Assembly: GCA_019915135.1 (NCBI GenBank)
Contig: JAHLMK010000012.1
Span: forward strand, 1,474,371-1,538,370
Reading direction: 5' to 3'
Source of the DNA: Strobilurus pachycystidiatus
Lineage: Eukaryota; Basidiomycota; Agaricomycetes; Agaricales; Physalacriaceae
Length of the DNA: 64,000 bases
The position numbers were made by a program, and so were the translations under genes. The notes under the pieces are model-generated. The model was not told where the DNA came from. It did not search any database and worked only from the letters and a program-made list of their open reading frames with translations. The stretch's first letter is position 1. The number at the start of each line of letters is the position of its first letter. Positions 1 to 12,070 of this stretch are shown piece by piece.

Positions 1-3000
1 GGATCTCGTTGGGTATAAGGGGAACATGTGCCGGATGATTCCTAGATTTCGTCATCTGACAGGTAGCACAGCCATCGACATAGTCGCGAACAAAGACAGA
101 CATGCCTGGCCACCAGAATTCTCGACTGAGAAGTTCGTAGGTCTTGAAGCGTCCAGGGTGTCCAGGACCAAGAGAGTTGTGGTGCATCTTGACAATGTCT
201 CGGCGTAGTTGCAGGTCATTGGGAACATAGACCTTGCCACGGAAGAGAACTAGTCCGTCTTCGTAGTTCCATTCCTGTAGATTTTTGACCAGCAAACGAG
301 GACCATTGCGAAGAATGACTTCTAACGCACCACGGACCTCAGCGTCCTTATTTGGACATTCCCGAATACGTCGTCGCAGCTCAGCGTCTCCAACGGCTAC
401 AACTTCTCCGGGTCTGGTAGCGCAAATTTGGAAAAACTTTGGATCAAGGAGGATCCTGTCGGTGTTGTCGTCATTGACCCCCTCTTTGTGATCCGCACGG
501 CGGGAGAGTGGGTCACTACGGTTCTGAGTACCAGGTTTATGAGTGAGAGTGAAATCAAAGCGAGTGAGGAATAGTGCCCAGCGAGCCTGTCGCCGGCTGA
601 GTTTCTGCGAGTTGGCAAAATATTCAAGGTTCTTGTGGTCGGTGAGAATATCAACTTGGTGTGCTGAACCTTCGAGGTACTGGCGCCAGGCTTCCAGAGC
701 ACGGATAATAGCGAGAAGTTCCTTGTCATGAATGTCATAATTGCGTTGAGGTTCAGAAAGGGACTTAGAGATGTAGGCGACAGGATGCCATTGGTCGTCG
801 TCACCTGTCTGGGATAGAATTCCGCCTGTGGCATAGTCTGAAGCATCTACTTCCACACGATAGGGCTTGTCGGGGTTAGGCATGATAAGGACGGGTGACG
901 ATGTGAACGCATCTTTAAGTGCCTTGAAGGCCTCTTGACACTCCGGTTTCCAGACCCATGGTTCGTCTTTCTTGGTGAGATCAAACAGGGGGCGCGCGAT
1001 CCGAGAGAATCCTTCGATGAAACGGCGGTAGAAGTTCCCAAAGCCAAGGAATGATTGGACGTCCTTGACATTCCAAGGTAACGGCCACTTGGCAACACCG
1101 TCTACCTTGACTGGGTCCATGCGAAGTTCATTGTGAGAGATGATAAGTCCGAGGAATTCAATAGACTCAGCTTCAAAGGTGCACTTCTTGGGCTTAGCAT
1201 AGAGATCGTGCTCTTTCAGGCTCTGGAGAACCTGCAAGACGACCTTGCGGTGTTCTTCTAAGGTCTTGGTGAAGATCAAGATGTCGTCCATGTATACGAC
1301 AACTTTGCCGGAGCCGATCAGGTCCTTGAGAATGGTATTCATCATTGCTTGAAACGTGGCAGGAGAATTCATAAGACCAAAGAACATCACCAAGGGTTTA
1401 AACAGGCCGCGGTTTGTCTTGAATGCGCCTTTCCACTCGTCTCCTTCCTTGATTCGGCAGTTGTTGTAGCCTTGACAAAGGTCTACCTTTGAAAAGTAAC
1501 GAGCACCCTTGAGTTTATCAATCAGTTCTCCAATGAGCGGGAGTGGGTACTCGTTCTTGATGGTGCCTTTGTTAAGTTCGCGATAATCTTGGATGGGGCG
1601 TAGCTTTCCGTCTTTCTTTTTAACAAAGAAGAAGGGACTTGCCATAGGGGACTTTAAGGGGCGTATGTATTCTTTTGCCAGATTTTTGTCAAGAAACGCG
1701 TCAAGTTTGGCTTGTTCGGTTGGGGACAATGGGTAGGTTTTGCATGGTTTTGGTTCAAAACCGGGTTTGAGATCAATGGCATGATCCCAGGGGCTGTGTT
1801 GGGGAAGGCGGTCCGATGTGTGCTTGTCAAAGACAGTGAGATAGGCATGATATTGAGAAGGGATACGCTCAGCGAGAGGACGGGTGTCCTTGGGCATTTG
1901 ACTAGCTTCGGCAAGTTCCTGTGCCTTGCTAAATCCAGCACGTATTTGAATAGAGGGACCATCAGGAGTTGGTGGATCTCGCACCGGGCGGGGGTAGTTA
2001 TCCCGAAACACTTGAGTGTACATCTGCTCTTCCCATTCTCTTGGGACCTCCACTTCTTCTTCATTGTCCTCGGTGAACAAGACAACGGGAATTTGAACCC
2101 GATTGTAAACGCGGGGTCGGATGCTTCGACGTTGTCCGGCTGTACGCTGGACTGGGACAGGCTGGAGGTTGCCAGCTGGAATGGTGTTATCATCCTGATC
2201 AGCGTCATACTCTTTCATGCGCCTTTCGGCCCATTTGCCGGCAAGAGGCCCCTTGAAGTAGGAAAGGAAGACCGAGACCTTCTTGATCTTGGTGGAATAG
2301 CGGGCGGTGTTCAACCGCATGTGGTTGCGGTATTGGGCCAGCCACGTGGTGGACGTGGCGCGGTCGCCGACAAAGTTGTCAAGCTTGGCTCCACGTTCGC
2401 TGAGAATGGTAGACATGATGGGAGGGACTGGTTGAATTGACAGAGATGGAGATGATGACCGAGAGGGATTGGAAGAGGAAGAAGAAGATGATGAAGACGG
2501 GGGAGTCGATGGTTCAGAGGGTTCGGGGTCTAAAGCAAGAGGTTGGGATTCAGGTGGTGAATTGTCCTGGACTGGGGATGGAACTGGGGAGCTAGGAGCG
2601 GAGTTAAAGGTTGGTTCCGATGGGGCAGGAGACGGTGGAGCAGAGGGAACTGGGGTATGAGGTGCAGGTGAGCTTGGGGTCTGTGCGGGTGATTGTAACT
2701 CAGCTCGAGTGCGCTCTTCTAAACGCCTTTTAGCCTCCTGGTGCTCTTCTGATTCAAGGTAGTACTTGTCTCCGTTTGATTCGAGGTAGTGCCAAGATTC
2801 CGGGTAGTCTTCGTCTTCTGGCTCGTAGAAGATCTCTTGGGGGTGATACTCTTCGTCGAGCTGGAAGTACTTGCCCTGATGAAGGTAGGCGCCGGGAGGT
2901 AGTGTGGGCGGCACTTTGTTGGCTGAGAAGCGAGTGATGGTGGGAGGGTATGAGTGCGTGGACCGGTATCGGTATCACGCCAGAAGCTGCGGTGATCTCC

Positions 3001-3159
3001 GCAATGACGAGCCCTAATAGCAGCCGGTAGAGTGTGAAAAAGGACTTTGCGGTGGGTTAACGTACGGGGATTGGTAACCACAGTCTTCTTGAACACAAGG
3101 CGTGTGGGACGAGGTTGAGAGGCAGGTGTGAGATCAGAGTTTGTGCGGTCGGCGGGCAT
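1..3159 (-). CDS. Gypsy gag-pol polyprotein, 3' end outside the window, one frameshift near 2955
   Basis: Reverse-strand reading gives a Gag with acidic and Pro/Ser-rich stretches, then reverse transcriptase, RNase H and the zinc-binding start of integrase. The RT catalytic motif YMDD is encoded at 1283-1294. The RT regions GELIDKLKGARYFSKVDL and LMNSPATFQAMMN precede and follow it in the expected order. The RNase H part contains VEVDASDYATGG and DILTDHKNLEYF. The integrase zinc region (CATCQMTKSR) lies near 60-30. One frame stays open from about 2976 to base 1. The Gag start (ATG at 3157-3159) is in another frame, so a one-base shift near 2955 breaks Gag. The frame is otherwise intact, so the element is young or the shift is recent. 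Confidence 0.8.
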
Positions 3160-3204
3160 GCGCTGAGCAAAGATGTGAGGTGGGTGTAGAAGAGTCTGTT
3201 CTAG

Positions 3205-3740
3205 TGTCAAGACTGGAGCCCGAATACTAAGGCAACCACCCAAGTCACAAACAAGACAGAGAAGAGGGATAGAGATTAAAGTATAAGATGTGGAGGAGTG
3301 TGTTGAGCTACAACAGTACTAGGAGCGACCAAGCAGTGAGTAGACGAAGAGAACAGACTGCGGAACTAACTAGAGAGTCCATGAATATATACAGAGAATC
3401 CAGAGTACGGACTAAGGTAGCATAACCGAAGTACTTGCAAAGATTTGGCAGAGGGACCCGAGTAAATGATGTCATGGATGTCCAGAGAAAGGCTGCCCTC
3501 GCCTCGTATGGCGATGACATCATTGACTTGCAGTCTTCAGCGGGCCGGAATCTACGGTCCGCATTTGGATACCCATCCCATGATGGAACCTGTGATCTGT
3601 CTAGGCAATGCCAAGACGATGGATGCAAGAGAGAGGTGAGCTAGGCCCAGGCCGAGGTGGATGCAGAGACGGGAGAATATGACGGTGTCGAGAGTGGGAA
3701 GCACGTGATGGAGGGAGAAGAATGGAGGCGATTCGTGACA
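3205..3740 (-). repeat. 5' LTR of the Gypsy element
   Basis: Starts TGTCAAGACTGG and ends GATTCGTGACA on the plus strand. It aligns end to end with the solo LTR at 4950-5423, though that copy is shorter (474 against 536 bp) and diverged. The gag ATG lies 45 bp inside the LTR. Confidence 0.8.
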
Positions 3741-3741
3741 G

Positions 3742-4171
3742 TGTTGTGACTTCTTCTTCAATAGACATTCCTCTAGATGACTCTATGAGTCTCTAGAGCG
3801 ATTCCTGGTAGTGATACCTTGTGTGTACTTCCTTCTTGAGTGCTGTAGCTGTTCTGGCCATTACAACAATGTGTGTAATGGTCTGAGCAGTGATCCGAGA
3901 CCAAGAGAAGCTACTGTCATGCTGTGACAAGTACTGGTTCCCTGGTGTTCACATTAATCCCCTATGAGAGTATGTGCAGGTGCTCCCAGAGCTCCTGATG
4001 CGTCTAGACTCTGTCATCATCCTGCTTTACTTCCCGGTAAAGCTTCTGTGGCATAAAAGATAGATCGTAGATGCGTGTGCAGCCATTTGTGAGTCAGAGT
4101 TGTGGTTGTGGCGATGAGTCATGTGGCTGTGTGGATGAGACAAGTGGTCTGCCTGGAGACGCATCATGACA
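3742..4171. repeat. Solo-LTR-like dispersed repeat, copy 1
   Basis: Begins TGTTGTGACTTC and ends ATCATGACA (TG...CA). It is homologous along its length to 41685-42123. It sits between the Gypsy LTR and the first recognisable Copia coding sequence, so it probably truncates the Copia gag. No clean 5-bp TSD was found. Confidence 0.55.
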
Positions 4172-6484
4172 AGTTGGAGCAACTATACAACACGCACAGT
4201 GGGAGCCGGCGGCACTCATCTTCCTCCTCATCCGACTACTCTATATTGGCGGAAACGGACGAGAAAGTCTCTGTGAACTGGAAAGACTACACCAATCCCA
4301 ACTACAGCCTCGACCCCTCCCGAGTCCCTACCTATTGTCGCACTACAAACCAACCAGAACACACCAATGTCCGCAACCCCATTCTATAGCAATAGCGGGG
4401 CAACTACACACATCACACCCGCAAAGGAGGACTTCCCAAACCTTCACCCTATACCACCCAAACCTATATGGGGCTTTGCCAAACACTTCGTCGAGACAAA
4501 GTACAAGGGTGATATTCATATCAGAATGGAGAGGGGAACCACCATGGTACTACAAGACACCTTTTACATTCCTGAGTCAAACATCCGTCTCCTCTCAATC
4601 CATAAACTCTGCAACGACGGACACAAGATCTTATTTGACAGTGGAGGATTTCAAGTCCTTGACTCAAGCAAGACTGTCATTGCGACCAGTACTAGACACA
4701 ACCAAAAGCTCTACACTCTCAACGGAACGATCACCACACAGCTGAAGCACAGTACTCATTACAAAACTATTGCTGTCGCCGCTTTGCTCAAAATGTGGCA
4801 TTGTTGCATGGGCCACATTGGTACCTCCACCATTAAGAAGATGGCTATATGCGACATGGCTACAGGTATGCCCGTCAACTTCTCCAAAACCCCTCCCTCA
4901 TGTTCTTCATGCATCCTTAGCAAACAGAAGAAGACGCCGGTACCAAAGGTGTCAAGACTGGTGCCCAAATACTAAGGCGACCACCCAAGTCACACAAACG
5001 AGACAAGGAGAGAGGGATAGAGATAGAGATAGATATCAAGGGGGAGTGTGTCAAGCTACACCAGTACTAGGAGCGACCGAGCAGTGAGTAGACGAAGAGA
5101 ACAGACTGAGGAAATTAAAGGGAAGGGAGCTACTATATATATACAAAGTCCGTGGCTGTGTAGTAAGGAGGAGAACAATAAGACAATAGGAAGTTCTAAT
5201 GTGGCGAGACAATAGGCGGGCCGGAGTAGAGACAATAGCCAGTCTGGAGTGGACCCAGGTGGTCATCAGACCATTGATGGACAGGTCTAGGCAATGCCAA
5301 GACGATGGATGCCAAGTGAATGTGGGCTAGGCCCAGGCCGAGGTGAATGTAGAGATGGGAGAATGGGGCGATGTCGGGAGTGGAGACGCGATGGAGGGAG
5401 CAGAATAGAGGCAATTTGTGACAAAAGGAGAACAGGGACGGGAGGAGTAAGCGGAAGTGGGGAGTAATTTGCGCAGACCTCACGGACTCGCAGGCGGTAG
5501 AGTCAAAATGCCAGAACTTGTATTCCCTCACGTTAGTCGACAAATATATGGATGCCACATGGTCAATATGCATAAAGTTGAAGAGTCAGACAGTTATTGA
5601 AGTCATACTCTGGGAGCGAGAACAAGAACTGGAGAACAATGAACTGAAGGTTGGAACATACAGGATTGATGGCGGAGAGCTGGACAGTGAAGTGTTCAGA
5701 CTACACCTCATGAAAGACGGCCGGCACAAAGCTTTAGATCACTGCCCTCTACACCTCAGCCCAGAACGGCATAGTCGAACGCCGCCATCAGACAATCTTC
5801 CAACTTGCTCAAAGTATGAGAGCGGCATGTGGCGCACCTCCAAACCTGTGAGACTATTTCGTCAAGACAGCGACATATGTCGCAAACATTTGTCCAACGA
5901 TATACCAGCGGGACAAGACGCCACACAAAGCATACAAGGACAAAAAGCCAGACCTATCACATCTTCGCAAAATTGGCTGCAAGGCTTTTGTACTAGTGTA
6001 GAGCAAGCACAATCCCAAGATATATGATTGCTCAATAGAACGCAAGCTCATTGATTATTTGCCAAACTCAAAGGCTCTGCTGGCACAAACCCTCGAACAA
6101 AGTCATCACCTCATATAACGTCAAATTCATCGAATCGCATCAGGAGAAACTGCGACCACTGCAACTAGGTAGAATAGTGAACAAAGATCCAGTAGAAGTA
6201 GTAACAGAACAGCCAGAGACAAGTAAAGCACATATAGATAGTAACAAAGAGGACAAGGAAACAAGCGCTGATGAAGACGGCGGAGAAGGATCCGATCCCG
6301 GCTCAGATGACAACACAGAACCGCCACCAAGACGAAGTGGGCGAGTTCTAGGAAAGGGAGTGGAAGAGAAGCTAAGAAAGGAAGTGAGAAAATCAAAGGA
6401 GCTGACAGAGACATGTGCCGCAAAACAAAAAGCAAAAAGACAGGTAAAACAAAGCAACACCAAATACACACCTAATGAGGACAA
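4172..6484 (+). pseudogene. Copia polyprotein, left half (gag end, protease, pre-integrase, integrase, linker)
   Basis: Plus-strand fragments in shifting frames read as a Copia polyprotein. A gag tail at 4172-4390 is followed by protease around FYSNSGATTH near 4380, where the catalytic Asp of the usual DSG is Asn. The GAG-pre-integrase motif WHCCMGHIG is near 4795, with a CSSC cysteine pair near 4900. After the solo LTR at 4950-5423 come integrase (TLVDKYMDATWSICIK near 5520; NGIVERRHQ near 5770) and a Ser/Arg-rich linker containing EPPPRRSGRVLGKG near 6320. The last codons, TPNEDN, are cut by L1 at 6484 and resume in frame at 60811. Several stops and frameshifts make it dead. Confidence 0.8.
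4950..5423 (-). mobile_element. Gypsy solo LTR inserted in the Copia element
   Basis: 474 bp, TGTCAAGACTGG...TTTGTGACA, flanked by the direct repeat AAAGG (4945-4949 and 5424-5428). It is the same LTR family as 3205-3740. A solo LTR of this kind normally results from recombination between the two LTRs of a full element. Confidence 0.88.
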
Positions 6485-7355
6485 TGTTACAACCTGCTCC
6501 CGCTGTAGCACGGACTCACTTGCGGTGGTGCGTCTCTACGCTCCAACCGTGGCTTTCCTGCGGGCACAACACGCATATCTCCGGACGTATTTGTCCGACC
6601 GCTTGGAGGGGGTTGCAGAGGTCCTCGAAGGTTGTTCTTCCGTATTGCCCAAAGAGTGAGCACCTTGGAGACCCCGTCTCCTGGTGTCGCGCTGCACATC
6701 GGACCCGGTCCGAGGTGTGGCGCATTGGTATCCTCCATTCGAGGAGTGGGGGGCAATATTGGGGTTACCAAAGGAGGGCATGGGGGAGTCTTTGCTCAGA
6801 GGGAGTCAGACCAGAGAATGCGGAAGGAAACTTGATAAGGACAAAGTCTGTCTATCTACTACAAAGAGCGCTTGTATTTATACGCCAACCTCATAGCGGA
6901 TAATTCCCTTCTCAAAGATTCCGTCGGAAGTGCTCCCAATACATTGGGAGCGATATACTGCGGTCGCGCATGGTGCCTTTTGACAAAGCAGGAAATGCGC
7001 GCCGGATCGGGCGCCACTGATTGGGCGATGGGCGGGATAAGGCGGGATGGGGCGGGCCGTCGCCCGTGCCATGCGGGAGTTGGGACTGATTAGCAGATAG
7101 CGGTTGTCGAGTCATCTCTCGACCAAATGGGGCGTCGCTTGTACGGAGTGGCGGGAATCGGGGAGGACGGCCGATAGACGTGACGTTGGCTTGGCTATCT
7201 GAGGCGCGGCGGGGCGCGTAGCAATCTGATTGAGTTCCATTGGCAACTCCCGTCATGGCGCAACATGTCCTTCAGAACAAGTTCTCTCCTATGTGACGCA
7301 CCCAATCTGTAGTTTGTGTGCAACCTCGTGACGGATCCGCGACCGAGTCATGACA
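6485..7355 (-). repeat. 3' LTR of L1
   Basis: 871 bp, TGTTACAACC...GAGTCATGACA on the plus strand. It aligns with 59903-60805. In the first 180 bp I count 14 substitutions between the two LTRs, all transitions and several at CpG, plus one indel. Confidence 0.88.
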
Positions 7356-8112
7356 ATATCCCCCCTTTAAGTTTCTTGTCCCAAGAAACGTAAGAGGAGA
7401 TTCCATAAGCAACGCTTTTTTGACCTTTGGAAGAAACCAAGTCCGAGTCGGACGTTCAGTCGAGTCATTCCCAATGTGACGGGTGTTATATCCCTGGGGA
7501 TTCTTTGGGGAATCTCCATCCAGTTGTTAGGACCTGAGCCCGCACTCTCACATGCTCAAGCTCATACAGCGCCACACAGCAACTGCACACCTCCATATGT
7601 GAATCCCATGTCCCAAAGCCGTCCTCGGGGTGGAGGCCAGGAGATCTCCTAGGCACTCTGCCTAGCGAGACTCCTGTTCAGATTGTCTAGCCGTTGTCTT
7701 GCTCAACGGTAGACCCATAGTGTCATTGTGAATCCTATTCACCTGCGCCACTCATTACACTCTATTGGGGCAGCACTACACAAGTGGGGATCAATGTCTA
7801 GCACCCTCGGTGCATAGACAGCAATCCAACAGTGACTGCACCATTGCCTCGTCCTTGACGAGAGCAAGTGTACAGCCAGTGTCCGAGAGATCCATCCATA
7901 TTCATCCCTGACCCACTCGACAGAGATCCCCACGGGATACCATCGATGAGAGCAAGCGTCCAGCTGCATGGCATGTCGACAGCGTACTTAGTGACGCAAG
8001 GACGATCCTGTGGCAAAAGGATAGTGGAGAGAGAGGAGAGGATGACAAGTAAGAGTACGATTTAGCAAGGAGTGAAGCGTACAATGAGAGAGGGCCCCTT
8101 AGAGAGCAATTC
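7356..8112 (-). other. L1 internal region, 3' part, no recognisable gene
   Basis: Contains the polypurine tract beside the LTR. Short minus-strand reading frames (for example 7739-8016) match no family I recognise. The region ends at the KDZ-1 target duplication CCCAATGG (8113-8120). Confidence 0.5.
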
Positions 8113-8120
8113 CCCAATGG

Positions 8121-8253
8121 AGTCCTAGCTGTAAATATGAGCGTCAAAATCCTTGCTGTAGCAAGAGAAACATAGATGCTCATGCCTTGCTGTAGCTATA
8201 GTGTTGCTACTGAGGTAAGTACTCTGCTTGCCTAATATAGTATACAGTGGGCC
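8121..8253 (+). repeat. KDZ-1 left terminal inverted repeat
   Basis: Matches the reverse complement of 40545-40697 with moderate divergence over its length. Shared blocks include CTAGCTGTA, TATGAGCGTCA and ACATAGATGCTCAT. Confidence 0.75.
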
Positions 8254-9377
8254 TGGCGGGGGACCCGGCGCCCTTTGCCAGTGGCTGTGTACCTTGCGCG
8301 CCCTCAGCGCCGCTCTCAGGCACAACAAATTGCCCTATTTGGTCACTTTCTTTTGGCAGTGCTTACCCTCCCGTTTAGGACGGCCCTGCTCCACCATTTT
8401 GGGACATATGCACTTCACATGGAGCCGGTATTCTCTCGGCACTACGACTGCACGCTTTGGGCAATCGGGCATTAAAATGGTCCCGCTCAAATGTGGCGCA
8501 GTGGTTAGCATCCGGCTCTGCAGCGGGCGGGACCCGGCACAACCTGTTTTGCGTATTCTCTCGGCAGCACGCCTGCGCGTTTTTGGTCAGCGGACATTGA
8601 AATTGTGCTCCCCGGCACGGCAGGCAGCATCCCGCTCAAATGTGGCGCAGCAGGCCGCATCCCGCTCAAATGTGGCGCAGCAGGCGATATCTGGCACAAT
8701 CAATTCGCAAGGATGCACCCAATCCCCCTGCCACACAGCTGTACATCATGTTTGGGCAGACAGACCGGCACAGGGGGTAGCAGCCCGCTCACAAGATGTG
8801 GCGCAGTATATTGGATCCGGCATAAAATTTAGTATTAAGATTGTTCATATCTGACTTACTATAGCTATATATACACACTAAGTTGCATTGCATACTCGCC
8901 CATCGGTGTTCGCACTACGCTCGATGCTCGCGGAATGGCTTGATTGGGGTGACGTCACTGGGCTCGTGCGCCGCTTTTGAGTACTTCCCTCCCGTGCCTA
9001 CCTCTTGTCAGAAAGACTTACTTCTTACTTGATTTATAGGTGATCTTATTCTACGTCCTAAAAGTGTCGCTGCTTGTTTTGGGTGGCTGTCGATGAACTT
9101 CAACCAACACGTGGCCTTTACAATTGCAATTCTTGCAATGACATGGCGAAGTCTGGTGATCACGTGGATCCTCTTCTCCTTACAATTGCAAGTCCATCAC
9201 CGGTCTCTCGATCTCTCATCATCGCCAACAGCGCACGCTCTGGCGGCTTGCGGGCGTGCTCATCGCAAACTCGGCGTAAATCAACGTATACATTCACACG
9301 CCTGCCAACTCGGCGTAAATCAACGTATACATTCACACGCCTGCCACCGAAACTCGATTAATGTAAATTTACAGCGA
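8254..9377. repeat. KDZ-1 left subterminal region with short repeats, no gene
   Basis: The unit CCCGCTCAAATGTGGCGCAG occurs near 8482, 8632 and 8662, with a degenerate copy near 8781. A perfect 39-bp tandem duplication occupies 9268-9306 and 9307-9345, just downstream of the HMG-like gene. Subterminal repeats of this sort are often transposase-binding sites, which is an inference here. The first unit also resembles a tRNA box A (TGGCGCAGTGGTTAGC). Confidence 0.6.
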
Positions 9378-12070
9378 CTAATATCCCAGCTTCTGGAAGA
9401 CCCACGAGACGTCGTCCACGGCAGCCTCCCATTCGTCGTACTCCTCCTGTGTGTGCTCACAGATCGCCATACCCCACCAATACAATGTCGCCACTACTGT
9501 CAACATCCCGTTAACCCCGCGGACCTCCAACAACTCCCATTCCATTCTCTTGCGACCCAACTTAGCCCGCACCCATCGATCCCCGGCTTTTGTGCGCCAA
9601 GAGGGCTGCATTCCATCATACCACGTCCAGTAGGAGCGCTTGAAGGCGGCGAGGTCGGCTAGAGGTAAGGTAGGCATTTTTTTCGACTTCGTCCGCGACA
9701 AACGCCCATCGTTGACCCATTTAGACGCGATCTCCGGGCGACCATCTTTGGGGAGGGAAGACTTGGTCTCGTACTCTTCCGCGGATTCCAGCAAAACGAA
9801 GTAGTCAACCAACTTGCTCCAATGCGGCCCTAGCTTTTTCCTGCCCTCGTTAAAATGGGTGTAGGAATCCAAAAACCAGCTCGGCGCATCAGTCAAGCCC
9901 TCCTCAACTTCAAGCGCGCGGTCTTTGGCAAGGGGATCTTCCATCATGGATGCGACGGGGAGACGACGCTTGGCGTTGCCCTCGCTCCCATCGTCCACAT
10001 CCATAGCGCTGTCCGACTTCTCCGACCCAACATCGCCCTCACTGCTGCTCCTTGCATTACGGCCTTCCGTATTGCGATCGCTGTCTCCATCTCGCCTGTC
10101 ATCTTTGCCGCCGCCATTTCCGGTACCGTCTCCATTGCTCCTATCATCATCTCTGCCGCCGCCACTGCCAACCTTTGCAATGCCTACACCGGAGTCCTCC
10201 GCCTCACTCTCAGAACCGCCGCCAACATCACCCACTTCCTTTCCTGCATCAATTTGGGCTCCGCTCAGACGACTGGAACGGCGCTGGGGCCCTTCCGCGG
10301 GAGAGACCTTCTTACGCGGTCCGCGTGCTTTCTTGGCGCCTTTCTCGCCGAACAGACCGTTTGCTGCGTTCATGGCATCTTGAAAGAGTGGATGCAGCTT
10401 TCTCGTCGCGATTCTGGAGTCGCGTTGCTCTTCGTATGTCGGCTCGCGCGGCCCGTATGCGACGTCCGGCTCTGGCGATGGCTTTGGCGATGGGGATGGG
10501 GATGGGGAGCCAGAGGTCATGCTACTGTCGTTTGGTGCGGGCTGCGGTGGAGATGGAACGCGACCGGTTACTGGCGCTGGAGCAGCGCTATCGACCGTCG
10601 GCGTCGTCTTTGAGCCACTCTTTCCCTTTTTCGGTGCAGGTTTGCTCGCCTCCACTACACGCTTCTTCCTCGGAGCGCTACTCTTTCTCTCCTCTCTCGC
10701 ACGCTTCTTTCCCGTTGGCTGCGCGCTCTCATCGTCATCTTCCTTGTCCTCGTCGTCTTCTCCATCCTCCGAATCGTCCTCGTCGGAGTCGTCCTCGGCG
10801 TCGTCGGAGTCGTACTCGTGCCCTCCAAGCATTGTGAGGTCATACTCCAAATTACTGGGAGCAGCCTGGTGTCCGCTGAGGGCCCCTTGTTTCGCCGCTT
10901 TGAGCTGGGCAGGAGTATAACACGTCTTCGCGTACTTCTTGAGGTGTGTCTTCCACTTGTTAAACGCCTTCGGGTTCCACTCTGCGATGGTCGATGGAAA
11001 GTCGTCCAGATTTTTCCCGCTGCATATCCTGGCACACGAAATGGTAAACATATTATTCACCTCATTGCCTACAGAGTTAAACTTACGTTGTCACCTGGAC
11101 CTTTCCTCCATATTGCGGCATAGGTCCAGCAGCGTGCACGACCAGCTGCAACCCCGTGAAAGCAGCGACCATCTCAGCAATGGGTTGGAAGAAGCTGGGG
11201 AGACCAGCAATGCATCTGATAAGCGTCGTAAGTACCTGTAATTGTCTTGATATTGACAAAATTACTTACGCTCCCCGAGCAGCTGAGTCGTCAGAGGGAG
11301 GCGCCTCCATTGCAGTCTTGTACTCGGCTTTGGCGTTATCTCCGGCCGTCTTCGCCATTGTTGCCCAATGGTCGCGCTCGGCAGTCGGCAGAGAATTGAA
11401 CATGGCGCGAGCGACCGACTGACGATACCCGGTGGTCTGTTTACCCGCCACTTTGCCGGCCTCGCTGTCGGCGGTCCACAAACTGACAATTTTGTCGTGG
11501 ACGAGCTCCTTGTTGGCCACCTGCCATTCTTGGAACGCCTGTCGAGCCTTGGGCGGCCTGGTAACGCCGCACAGTCTGGCGAGCAAGACACTGTAGGGGT
11601 CTTCCTTGTTGATACCGCCACGGGAACGAATGGGATTGATTTTACGGGCTCTGTAGCGCAACCAGCGACGAATTGCCTAGGAAGCGCATCAGGGTTTGTA
11701 GAGGCCTTGTCAGGTATGGTGATACTCATACCTTCTTGCGCGTTTCGACAACTTTGCGCTTCTTCTTCATCTCCTCGTCAGTAAGGTCGTCGACTGGCAT
11801 CACCACGTCCTGGCGCCACTCGTTAACAGGGAAAGGAGGCTCCTCGCTGTCGGGAATCGTCCAGTGAACCTTGACCGCATACTGGCGGTAGATGTCCTCC
11901 AATAGGGTCTGCTCGCATTGGATACCGCGCTGCATAGCCTCCGCATAACGAAGCACATATGGCCTCAAGAAGCCGGTGTCGCGCCAGCCGTCCGCCCATC
12001 CGCGCTTAGTCGTACGGTCTTCCTTGGGGATCGCGTTGTAAATCTTTTTCTGATATGTCGATTTCGCCAT
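9378..12070 (-). CDS. HMG-like / Trp-rich C-terminal protein of KDZ-1
   Basis: A multi-exon gene. Exon 1 starts at ATG 12070 and ends near 11729. Exon 2 (from about 11678) encodes an HMG-box-like helical segment, with EWQVANKELVHDKIVSLW and AERDHWATMAKTAGDNAKAE. A third exon lies near 11100-11220, and a long last exon runs from about 11030 to the stop at 9378. The last exon has an acidic tract, Lys/Arg-rich likely nuclear signals (GKKRAREERKSSAPRKKR), Ser/Pro-rich low complexity and a Trp-rich end (SYWTWYDGMQPSWR, GVNGMLTVVATLYWWG). It is homologous along its length to the KDZ-2 gene at 33733-36600, with matching exon order. It faces V2 across a 473-bp shared promoter. A nuclear DNA-binding role is inferred from the HMG-like part only. 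Confidence 0.75.

Larger units (their letters stand above)
1..3740 (-). mobile_element. Ty3/Gypsy LTR retrotransposon, minus strand, cut by window edge
   Basis: Internal region 1-3204 plus its 5' LTR (3205-3740, TG...CA when read on either strand). The 3' LTR and the end of integrase lie outside the window. A diverged solo LTR of the same family sits at 4950-5423, which fixes the LTR boundaries. No TSD can be tested because the far end is missing. Confidence 0.85.

Noticed and set aside
1712..2440. 242-aa plus-strand ORF
   Set aside because: Antisense shadow of the Gypsy gag-pol frame.
8246..8880. Separate MITE starting CAGTGGGCC
   Set aside because: The similarity to the far end continues outward through ATGAGCGTCA to the CCCAATGG duplications, so the KDZ-1 terminal repeat explains it better.
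9268..9345. CRISPR-like repeat
   Set aside because: Only two 39-bp units directly abutting with no spacer, in a eukaryotic element.
9855..10920. Long plus-strand ORFs (252, 261 and 133 aa)
   Set aside because: Antisense shadows of the low-complexity exon of the KDZ-1 HMG-like gene.
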